Of a stretch of DNA of 64,000 nucleotides, positions 55,375-64,000 are shown in pieces. Position 1 is the stretch's first letter. The number at the start of each line of letters is the position of its first letter. Origin of the DNA: Epiperipatus broadwayi (taxonomy: Eukaryota > Onychophora > Udeonychophora > Euonychophora > Peripatidae). The notes below the pieces were generated by a model. The model saw nothing but the letters and a program-made list of their open reading frames with translations, did no database searches and was not told the DNA's origin. The stretch is from contig JAQFVV010012394.1 in assembly GCA_028023455.1 (NCBI GenBank), forward strand, positions 19,238,353 through 19,302,352, in the 5' to 3' direction. The translations under genes and the position numbers were made by a program.

Positions 55375-57695
55375 TCAACCATTATTGATCTAGAGTAAGA
55401 TAAGTTACTCCGATCCCTAGCTTCTCTTTAACATATTAGAAAACTTATTTATTTCATCCATCCATCTTACATATGATCTCTTTCTAGATCTCTTATAATC
55501 GCATGGAAACCAATTCAAAGAATCAGCTGTTTACTTAATATCATCAATTTTAACAATATGTTCAACCCAGCTTCATTTCAGACTCGTAAATCTTTCAATG
55601 AAGTTAGTAATACCTGTTTCATTTTTTGATCTCCTGTTATTGCTAACAAATATATCTTCATACTTTGTTGAATGATCTAAAGACTGTATTGCTCTTTAAA
55701 GTGTCCAAAATCTTAGATCCTTAAGTAAGAACTGATAAACACATCCATTAAAAAATCTTCTTTTTCAAATACATGGGTATATTTCCTTTTAATATTAAGT
55801 TATTTCTAACAATAACATTCTATTCAAATTTAATCCTATGATTAATTATGTTTCTATCTGTGTTGATAATCTAATCAAGATATTTGTAGTTGTTAACTTT
55901 TCTAATTCATTGATTGTCAATCTTAATTTTTTCTTCTGAGAAAATCCATTGTCTTACTTTCATCTAATAACTCTTGCAACATTTCTTGAAATTCTGAAGC
56001 ATTATTACAAAATCTAGATGACTTGAATAATTTCCATTTTTACTCATTTGGTTTCCCATTTTAATCTGCAAAATACTCTTGTAAAATTGTTGTAAAAGGT
56101 TTTGTAGGTATAAAATTATTATGTAATCATTGCTGTTGCATTTTTGTTAAATATTTTCCAGAATTTGATATCTGGATCTATATCTTAATGATCCAATGCT
56201 TTGATCATAGAAATGTTTATAGAATTAAATATTTTCTCATAATTTATAAATTCAAAGCATAATAGCAACTCATATTAATTGGACCTTTCTATAACTTCTC
56301 TGAATATTTGGATGTGATCTATTGTGCTAAAACCAATTTAAATCCAGCTTGTTTTTCATTTCATTAGAATCCAAATTATTTTTAAACATCAGTAATATTG
56401 TATTATTTCAGTCATGGGGTTAGACATTTGTTATATAATTTTGCCAACAATTTTTCTATTTCTTCATCTTCTAAGATATCGACAATACTTTAATTTTCTG
56501 GAGTTTTTCTCTGCTTTTAAATTGCTAGGCAATTCAGGTGTAATAATTATGAGGCATACTTTGTTTTTTATTGTTATAGTATTCTTTATCGAATTCTTTC
56601 ACATATTTCATGGTGTCATCTTTTTTTAGTAATAGTTCCAACTTTTTTTCTTATTGCAGAAATAACTTATCTTCAAATACCAACATGTTTTACACTTTTC
56701 TTATATCATTATTAATTCTTTTTCCTAACATTTTACAAAATTCTAGATATTTAATTCTTAATGGATCATTTTTTATTCATTTTCTTCGTATATTATCTGA
56801 TCTCGATACAAAATTTACTGCTGAATTGCAGATTTTTTTGCATTTGCTATTTTTTCTTGGAGTTCTTGTATTAAGTATCAGTTATCTTTTTATTGATTTC
56901 AGTCAAATCTGAACCATTTTCAAAGTCTTAATATTTGAAAATAATTTGACAAATTTAAATTCATTGGAACATTTCTGAAGAGTAAGAATATCAACTACTA
57001 ATATAGATGTTTTTAATAATTTTTATTTCTAGTTTTTGATGATTACTTTTTTGTGTTGAGTTCATTAAGAACTTTATCATCCTGAAATATAATCCATTTC
57101 TATTATTTCCTTGTCCATTTCCACTTAGTATTTTTTTTATTCAAAAGGAAAATTCATAATATAGTTTTTCTGCAAACTACATTAAGTGTGTGTCCTCTCT
57201 CATTTTTATCACTCTTGTAGCCAAATTTGTTCAGAATATTTTCATCTGTCAATTATTTATCAATTCTAGCATTACAAATGACCATGACAGTAATTTAAAA
57301 TGTTTAGGTGATCAAAAAAGCATTTTGTACATCTATATAAATATCCTCTACTTTTTCATCACAATAAATGTGAATTATCTGCATTTGTGATCTTTCATTA
57401 ATTTGAATAAAGAATCATCATTCTTTCTGATATACTCTCAATCACCAATAATGTTGCTCTTCCCCTTAATATTTATAATGAAATTCCACTACACTTGTGC
57501 TTATAATATCTGTGCCTTTATAGTAAAGTACATGCTCTCTTTTTAAATCAATTGCCTCTTCATCTTGTAACTTCACAAAGTCCAACAATGTCCTGTTTGA
57601 TATTAGACAATTTTTCCAATTCACACTATTTTTCTTTACTAGAGAGTGATCTACAATTATAGGTACCTAAATAAAAGGTCATATAATGACAGCCT
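55375..57695 (-). pseudogene. Nearly full-length RTE-type LINE, degenerate
   Basis: Minus strand, reading from about 57695: endonuclease piece VNWKNCLISNRTLLDFVKLQ then DEEAIDLKREHVLYYKGTDI (57630-57500), linker SRSDNIRRK, PLRIKYLEFCKMLGKRINND (56830-56700), RT blocks NKLDLNWF.HNRSHPNIQR (56360-56290, from QAGFR.GFST.DHI), NISMIKALDH and NIDPDIKFWKIFNKNATAMI (56220-56120), LQELLDESK-like near 55970, YKYLD.II near 55880, and the C-terminal KWIFP.DYKRSRKRSYVRWM-like end near 55480-55440. RTE LINEs encode one endonuclease-RT protein. Domain order is complete, but dozens of stops and frameshifts make it inactive. Plus-strand open frames across it are shadows. Confidence 0.75.
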
Positions 57696-57699
57696 GAGT

Positions 57700-58655
57700 C
57701 TGCATCCAGTGAATTCTTTGCACTGTTAACTGCCAATCACTGCCTTGATGGATAACTTAACAGTTTCCTGAGATTAAGGTCCATAAACTTAAAAAAAAGC
57801 AAGTAAACTTAACTGACTATTTCAGTTAAAAACTATCGGGCAACTGAGAAGAAAGACCATGGAATTTTTATCTTAAATGTTCACCTATAAACTCATCAAG
57901 CAATCTATCATATTCATTTATTATATGAATAATCATATAATGATAACAACTGCAAGAACATATGGAGTAGTCATTAGAAATTTAACCTGCTTATTTTAAG
58001 GGTAAAAAAAGTCTTGTTTCATTTAACAACAAACTCTTTTCTGCAGTCCTGCTATATATATATTTATTGTATATTTACATGCCATAATAAGATTAAAATA
58101 TATATATCAAAGAGAATACCACATTTTCAACCTATTTTTAACATCTACATTTTGAAACAGTGGTTTGCTGTAATCACTATAGGTCCATTTACAAATTTAA
58201 ACAATTATTGAATTCTAGATGACACTGCTGCATTTAAATTCTCAAACTTGTTTTTGATTATTGGTCTTCATCTACAAGGAGTGTTGGAATTTGAAATTAA
58301 ATTATTTTTTTTTTACTATTCTAAAATGTATATGAAATCACTTGCTATCCTTTTAACTGACCCTCATGTTTAAAGATGTTCTTAAGGCAGAAATTCTTGC
58401 ACTAATTTATCAGAATAATTACAAACTTGTTTATTAAATGTCTATTATGATATTGTTTAAGTGAAATAAGATCAATTAACAACTGATTTTATAAAATATA
58501 GTTATCTTCATACTATTACTCTAGAACCATCTATTGTAAACTCGAGTAATTGATAGATACTGGACTTCATTGAATGACAGAAGCCAATGTGGAAACGGGG
58601 ATTTTATATAGATATGCCATTTGGTATATCCAATGAGTTTTCATACATTAGATAT
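57700..58655. other. A+T-rich stretch, no gene seen
   Basis: No coding or RNA signal that I can support. Confidence 0.5.
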
Positions 58656-58663
58656 CTCTAGAG

Positions 58664-59157
58664 CAGGGACTGGGCCGCGGAACTTTTCTGCAGGTCCGCG
58701 TGCTAGACGGGCAGTAAAAAGTTTGTAGTAATAAATAATAAGAGTTTAAACTTTTAATTAATATAGCCAATTTTTATTTATTTTTTCATCTCATTTTTAC
58801 CCAATTAAAAAAAAAACAGAACGAAAACAAAATCTAATCAATCATTCATAAATTAATTTGTTTTTCTAGTTATCACAGATGTTTATTGGGGGGGGGGGGG
58901 GGATAGAATTAAATTTTTTATTACTTTTCTAAAAAAATTTAAAAAAAGTTTTTTATTATATAAACTCCATATATATAAAACTTTATCTTATATATTTAAC
59001 GTTGTTTTGATCAGTTATAAGAATTATGCTTATCTTTAAGAAAATTTATCTATAGACTTCTGCCGGTCTGCGAAATCTTATCCTTATTTTTGCTGGTCCG
59101 CGGAACCTTATCCTTATTTTTACTGGTCCGCAGGTGTGAAAAGGTTGAAGACCACTG
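58664..59157. mobile_element. hAT-type miniature element (MITE)
   Basis: 494 bp flanked by an exact 8-bp direct repeat ctctagag (58656-58663 and 59158-59165), the target-duplication length of hAT transposons. The ends are cagggactgggccgcgg and, inverted, CAGTGGTCTTCAACCTTTTC, with the CAG...CTG ends of hAT elements. There is no transposase frame, so it is non-autonomous. The 3' part holds about 2.5 copies of a 30-bp unit (ggtctgcgaaatcttatcct...) starting at 59065, 59095 and 59125. A long G-run lies at 58888-58901. Confidence 0.85.
59065..59136. repeat. 30-bp subterminal tandem repeat in the hAT element
   Basis: Three phased starts 30 bp apart share ggtcygcg and cttatccttattttt. Subterminal repeats are commonly bound by hAT transposases. 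Confidence 0.7.
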
Positions 59158-59165
59158 CTCTAGAG

Positions 59166-59595
59166 TAGGTTAAAATAATTTCTCAAAGCAAAGAGAGCCA
59201 TATCTCTACTTACTGGAGAAAACATTTTTTAAAAATAAATCAATTGTTACAAGTGCTATCACTTAATTTAATAATAAATGCTTTGCATAAATAAAATGTA
59301 TATTAATTATTTGTAAAAATATATTTTTAATAGTTGTAATCATTTTTTTAAAAGTTCATTTAATCACTTCAAGAGTCAAAGATATCTTCGTTAAGATTAC
59401 ATCCCATTTCAATTATGATAGTCATTTTTTAAGTTCATATGTTAACATCATTTACATTAGATTTTTGCATAATCTCTTCTGCATTTTTTATTCTCAATGT
59501 AAATTTAAGGATGTGTTAATAAGAGAATTTAGATGAAAATTATAATCAAAGCTAAATTATAGATATAATAAACACTTCCCCATTCTTTTCAAATT
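59166..59595. other. A+T-rich stretch, no gene seen
   Basis: No coding or RNA signal that I can support. Confidence 0.5.
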
Positions 59596-59900
59596 CATAT
59601 AAATAAAAATATAATAAAAGACAAATGACCGCCAAGATACATTTCATGCAGAACCAGCACTCATCAGTTGGCCCTAGTCACTATCTCTCATATATATCTC
59701 TATTATATGCAAAGTATTTATCTAGAGTAAACTTACATTTTCATTTCCCATTGTCAAACTCCCTCCACTCACAACTTTGACGCCATCCATTCCAGATAAA
59801 TACTATTGAAGGATTATGCTAAAAGTAAACTTCACATTTGAAAGGTTGCTTATTCAGTATCTGCACATGGTTGCAATTTTTATTATCATCTCTGCTCAAT
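59596..59900 (+). repeat. R2 repeat, diverged copy
   Basis: R2 landmarks in order: agacaaatgaccgccaag, aaccagcactcatcagttgg, tatctctcatatatatctc, cattgtcaaactccctccac, tcacaactttg. The B-box-like end is not recognisable. It carries the best hammerhead block of the window. Confidence 0.65.
59631..59672 (-). ncRNA. Hammerhead ribozyme motif in R2 (best copy)
   Basis: Minus strand: stem I 5' GCCAA (59672-59668), core CTGATGA (59667-59661), stem II GTGC-TGGTTCT-GCAT (last pair G-T), core GAAA (59645-59642), stem III AT-GT-AT, cleavage base C at 59636 (triplet AUC), stem I 3' TTGGC (59635-59631). Other R2 copies have ACCAA/TTGGT, so the outer stem I pair changed from A-T to G-C on both strands. 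This is what selection on an RNA fold would leave. All essential core positions are present. Confidence 0.75.
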
Positions 59901-61615
59901 CTGCAGAATTCTTGAAATCCTGCAAAAAGTGAAAAAAATAAATTGTGAGATCTTGATGTAGATACTATGCTAATAAGATTAATATATTGAAGTGAAATAT
60001 TAAAAAAAGCTTTTATTAAATCTTTAATTCAGAGTTGAAAGTAACAAAGAAATACATTTCCCCATTTTGATAACTTGTCTTTATCATTTCTCTTGATTGT
60101 TAGACTGTTTTTTTTTTTTTGTATACAAAGCATAATATAGTCACTTATTTAATTTTTCTCTATTACTTAGAAAAATCTCATTAAATTATTGCAGTTAAGC
60201 TTTTATTATCAGAGGGATAAATAATTAAATTTGTATTTTGAGTGATAAACTGCTTGATATTTAATCTATTAAATATTTGTCACTGAATGCTAGATTAATT
60301 CCATCATCTAATTGAATTAGTAAATGTTTTTAGAAAAATTCAAATTTTATTTATACTTTTACAAATGCATTCAACTGATAATAACACACCAGTTAGTATA
60401 AAATCATTTGAGTGATATTATTTTCAGATATTGTTGGCCTGATTAGTAATGATGCTAGCATAGAAATTGAAACTTAGATTCATGGGTACTGAATTTAAGA
60501 TTATGTTTTAACCAACTAGGCTTTTTTTTTTTTTAAAAAAAAAAAGTCATTTAACAATTCAATTAGGTCAAAATAGTTCAACATGTAACTAGAAGTAAAA
60601 TGTGATCATTACAAATCTTTAAACAACATTTTATTTAAATTTTAGTTTTCAATTTCTATATCCAAAAGAAAAAATGAAAATCACAAATTTGAGCATTTGT
60701 TAGATTGAGAAAGACAAAATAGAAACATGGTATCCGTATTTATTAAGATGGAATTAATTTTTTTTTTTTATCAGTTTTAATTTTGAATAATTTTATTTTA
60801 CATTTTATAGGCAATATATAGAGACAGCTATATATGAGTATTGTACATGTTTTCAATATTTATGTACACTTAAACTGCATAATATAATATGGTTCACTAC
60901 TATTCTTACAATGACTTGGAACCACATCATGGATGTGTGATCTATTGTTTATTAACTTTTCAAGGAGAATTTAACTACGATGAGATTAAAATATATGTTT
61001 AATTTGTTTTTATGTAATCTTCAATTTGAATAAACTTTGTAGAAAAATAGAATTATTTTTTAATTTAATAAAAGTTTTTTAAAAAGTGTAAAAAATATTA
61101 AAATTGTTACTAAAAATTAAAAATATCTGGTGTGCTTTTAATGCTTCAAAAAAACAGCCATTATGAAAATAAAATATATTTTATATCTATTATTAAAAAT
61201 ATCATTAAAAAATGTACATATTTCAAATGAAAAAAAAAAGCTTTGAAAAGAACAAGTTGCTCATGACTTCATAAAAAGTTTGAATGCCGGCATTGAAATC
61301 AATCCAGGAATCTCAAACTCCAGACTGATATTTTTCTGCTGCATTATTCCACGCAAGGCTTATAAAAAATGAAGAAAAAAAAATCTTGGGAGTTGCAAAT
61401 ATCTGCTGGTGGAAACTGATTTATATCAATAAAATTTGAAATAGATAAATAAAATGCATTACCGTTAACATGGCAACTGATATTCTGGAAAATTAAAAAA
61501 AAATTACAGAGATGCTAGAGGGGTGAGAGCTTTAAACTTTCATGATAGCTAGATTTTATTATTTTAATGTGACTTACGATTTAATTAAATAACATTTTGA
61601 AATTAAATCTGGAAT
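59901..61615. other. A+T-rich stretch, no gene seen
   Basis: No gene seen; homopolymer runs near 60108-60120 and 60522-60545. Confidence 0.5.
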
Positions 61616-61616
61616 A

Positions 61617-62290
61617 AATATGCATCAAAAATCAATTTAATATAGTAAATTAACCCATTCCAGGTTTTTGTCACTCTGAGATTAGAATGGCATTGCTTTT
61701 CATATGTGGTTTACAATTATTCAAACACAGTATGTTACTTTATATTAGTCACTTGCTCAATATACATTTGTATGTTTAATAGTTTGTTTTTACTGGTAAT
61801 GAAGCTATAATTTGTTTTTCATTTCAATTGGCAGATATAATCAAAAAATAAAAATAGTTGTAAATGCAGTTACTCTACACACTGCATTGGAAAATTTTAA
61901 TGTTATATATGTATGTATGTATATAAAAATAAAGTAAATTTTTTTCAAAACATTTGAAATGAAAAAAAAATTGGCTTTGAAAAAAAAAATTAATTGTTTT
62001 TTGTGAATTAAATATTTCCACTGCATTGTTCAAAGAGCAGCTGCATTTAGAACTATTTTTATTACTGATATATACTACCATCAAAAAGAAAGCTAAATTA
62101 TAGTTTTATTACTATTAAAAATAAATCATTAAATGGCAGAAATCTATATTGAGCAAGTGACTTAATATAACGTAATATTTTACTGGGTTTGAATCATTGT
62201 AAATCAAATTATAATAGGCACTGCCTTCCAGATTGACAAAAATCTGATAAGGAATAATTTGCTATACTAAATTATTTTTTTAATGCATGT
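61617..62290. repeat. Large palindrome / foldback element
   Basis: Outer arms (about 61617-61770 and 62145-62290) pair: tatagtaaatt, gacaaaaacct-type and agtcacttgctcaatat on the left against atattgagcaagtgact and gacaaaaatctg, ctatactaaatt on the right. Inner segments also pair (gtaatgaagctataatttg / taaattatagttttattac; aaatagttgtaaatgcag / ctgcatttagaactatttt), so nearly the whole 670 bp folds on itself around about 61955. No coding content; frames at 61841-62084 are shadows. Confidence 0.7.
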
Positions 62291-62543
62291 ATATTCAAAA
62301 TTAAATAAAAAATGTTATTTAATTAAATTTTAACTCGTATTAAAATAATAAATTTGACTATCGTGAAAATTTGAAACTCATCCCTTTAATACCTTCGTAA
62401 TTTATTAAAAGTTTTCAGAACGACAGTTGCTATATAAAGGGTAATGCATTTGTATTTTGTTTATTTTAGAAATTTACTAATATAAATTAGTTATAAATAT
62501 AATAACTACTCTTTCTTATTGCATTGCCAAATGTATACCATAC

Positions 62544-62639
62544 AATACTAAATCATCCATGCAAGTTCTGAAGAAGCTGTAAAAGAGGATGGTAAATATG
62601 CATTGTGTAACTAATAAAGTGCATGAATGATTTAGTATT
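62544..62639. repeat. Small foldback repeat
   Basis: Ends aatactaaatcatccatgca and tgcatgaatgatttagtatt are inverted repeats with one mismatch around a 56-nt centre containing gttctgaagaagctg, which resembles the PLE-tail string ctgacgaagaagctg. No target duplication seen. Confidence 0.6.
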
Positions 62640-63190
62640 ATATAGTTATAAATATATGATTACAAGCTACTATCCCCTTTTTAATTAAAAAAAAAAGATA
62701 TGTCCTTATGTAGAATGGAATCATTGTCATCAGCATACATTTGTAAACATAAAACCATTCCAATTCCAAAAAAAAAATTTGCAATGACTATACAAACCAA
62801 GATGGCAGTCTATTATTCTATTATGTGAAATTTTGAAATACTATTTTTTAATTTCTGCAACAAACTTTTTAATAAAATATTTCATGACTATCTAATTGTA
62901 GTTCTCTATTGTATTCTATTCCCAGTCACATCTTTCTAATGGAAGCAGTCTTTATTGTACTTTTTTTTAGAGTGTTTAAGATAATCAATGTGTATTAGCT
63001 CAAACTCTGATTCCAGTATTTATGACAATAGTTTTTGAAACTGCTTATAGGTGACTACAAAAATCAGGGGTCAAGATTCAATACAGGTTTGATTAAAAGA
63101 AGAAGAAAAAAAGAATTTCATCTTCATGACTTTTGGATTTGCAGTATGTTGATTGTGCAATCCTTAACAATTTCAGAATGTACTTAATGT
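62640..63190. other. A+T-rich stretch, no gene seen
   Basis: No coding or RNA signal that I can support. Confidence 0.45.
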
Positions 63191-63194
63191 ATTG

Positions 63195-63560
63195 AATGTA
63201 ACATCTAAAGATTTAGGTTTAATAATTAATATACACAAAATTCAAGCTTCTTATTAACAAATGGTGGAATAAAAATCTTCAACTTTTAGTATGGATAGTT
63301 ATCAGTTTAAGAATATAAATCATTTTATTAGCTATTTAAGTAAAAAATGGTTAGATGTTAAGGTGCAGAATAGACTCCAATGTCCTGGCTGTTTGTTACT
63401 TTTAACAAATTAAAAGATATTTTATCTCGATATAACTACTATAATTAATATACGGAGCTTTTATTTTTATCTAACTTATTGTATGGAGATGAAACTTGGA
63501 ACTCCTATTAACATTTTATAAAGGCATTAGAAAAATTTTACTTAATGCTGCTACATGCAA
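63195..63560 (+). pseudogene. LINE RT C-terminal scrap
   Basis: Plus strand, broken by stops: LNVTSKDLGLIINIHKIQ (63186-63245; pattern of ..A...GL.IN..KT), QFKNINHFISYL (63303-63340, from ..F.YLGS), VQNRLQ (63361-63378), and NLLYGDETWNS (63473-63505, from LLYGCETW). The order fits the region after the RT core of RTE/jockey-like LINEs, but it differs from the seven RTE copies elsewhere here. The open frame at 63496-63684 runs from this scrap into the next element and is incidental. Confidence 0.45.
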
Positions 63561-63589
63561 TTCAAGAAATATAATAGCAAGATCTAGAC

Positions 63590-64000
63590 CAGGGGTGTCC
63601 AACAAGTCGATCGTGATCCACCGGTCGATCGCAAAGCCATTTTTGGTCGATCGCGAGGCTAATCTGCCAAGAGCGGCCAGGTAATGAGTGAAGCAAATTA
63701 AGTCAAGTTTTTTTGTTATTTTTGTTTTTTTTTTCTAATTTTTTTTTCAATTCTAAATAGGTGAAGTCCACTAAGCTGTATTATTATTGAAAATAATATT
63801 TTTAATCTTGATTTAATGTAGCTAATTTGAACTAATAAATATTGTTAATAATTACTCATGTTGCTTTAATTCCCCCAACATGAGTTTTTTGGCTGGTTAA
63901 GTAATTGTTATTTTTTACTAGGTAGATATATAAAAATAGTATGTATTTCACACCTCCCTCCACTTAGACTATGCCTATGACAACAAGTCGATTGCCTATG
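63590..64000 (+). mobile_element. hAT-like element, left end (continues past window)
   Basis: Starts caggggtgtccaacaag, the CAGGGGTGTCCAA type of end common in hAT elements, followed by three short repeats of gtcgatcg (63606-63655). The candidate 8-bp target copy is atctagac (63582-63589). The right end is outside the window, so the duplication cannot be checked. No transposase frame in the visible part. Confidence 0.5.

Noticed and set aside
56414-57390. Several Phe/Leu/Ile-rich plus-strand frames resembling membrane proteins
   Set aside because: They lie antisense to the degenerate RTE LINE; the hydrophobic look comes from the T-rich complement of an A-rich coding strand.

Overview
This is a strongly A+T-rich, repeat-dense stretch of an invertebrate animal genome. 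There is no bacterial-style gene packing. The one clear host gene encodes an ARL16-type small GTPase (49572-50162, minus strand). Almost everything else I can identify is decayed mobile DNA: Penelope-like elements (PLEs), RTE-type and Tx1/L1-type LINEs, an LTR retrotransposon, tRNA-derived SINEs, hAT and mariner remnants, and several foldback repeat families. This mix and the A+T bias fit an invertebrate metazoan (cnidarian, mollusc or similar). I cannot name the species.

Layout. 1-2.8 kb: two short tRNA-derived SINEs, a small foldback repeat and a truncated R1 repeat. 2.8-5.2 kb: gag-like remnants, then a frameshifted PLE with reverse transcriptase and GIY-YIG domains. 5.5-12.7 kb: a long, degenerate Tx1/L1-type LINE on the minus strand. 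14.1-15.5 kb: a cluster of R1 repeats in direct and inverted orientation. 18-22 kb: further R1, R4 and R2 repeats. 23.1-27.4 kb: a decayed LTR retrotransposon with two recognisable LTRs, a polypurine tract and only a gag-like gene. 28-38 kb: R2 repeats, PLE tail fragments, two 'mini-PLEs' and RTE LINE remnants. 40-48.6 kb: R1, R4, RTE and mariner remnants. 49.5-50.3 kb: ARL16. 51-57.7 kb: four LINE remnants, one nearly full-length RTE. 58.6-64 kb: a hAT miniature element with an exact 8-bp target duplication, an R2 copy, a large palindrome, another LINE scrap and the start of a second hAT-like element.

The most notable signal is recurrent hammerhead-ribozyme (HHR) architecture, read by eye in unrelated repeat families. 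R2 copies on the appropriate strand show stem I, CUGAUGA, a stem II hairpin, GAAA, a tiny stem III and an NUH cleavage triplet. The copy at 59631-59672 has a compensatory stem I pair relative to the others. R1 has a similar design ending in a GUC site, and R4 plus two single sites have a shorter related form. Two R2 copies are joined to the same 3' tail as the PLE and a third ends in a similar sequence, so R2 may be a non-autonomous PLE passenger. Its ribozyme lies antisense to the PLE coding direction. HHRs in PLEs and in the schistosome Sm-alpha SINE-like repeat are established; the R2/R1/R4 arrangement here is inference.

Repeat names R1, R2 and R4 are local labels. Boundaries of decayed elements are approximate. 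Nothing was aligned or folded by software.
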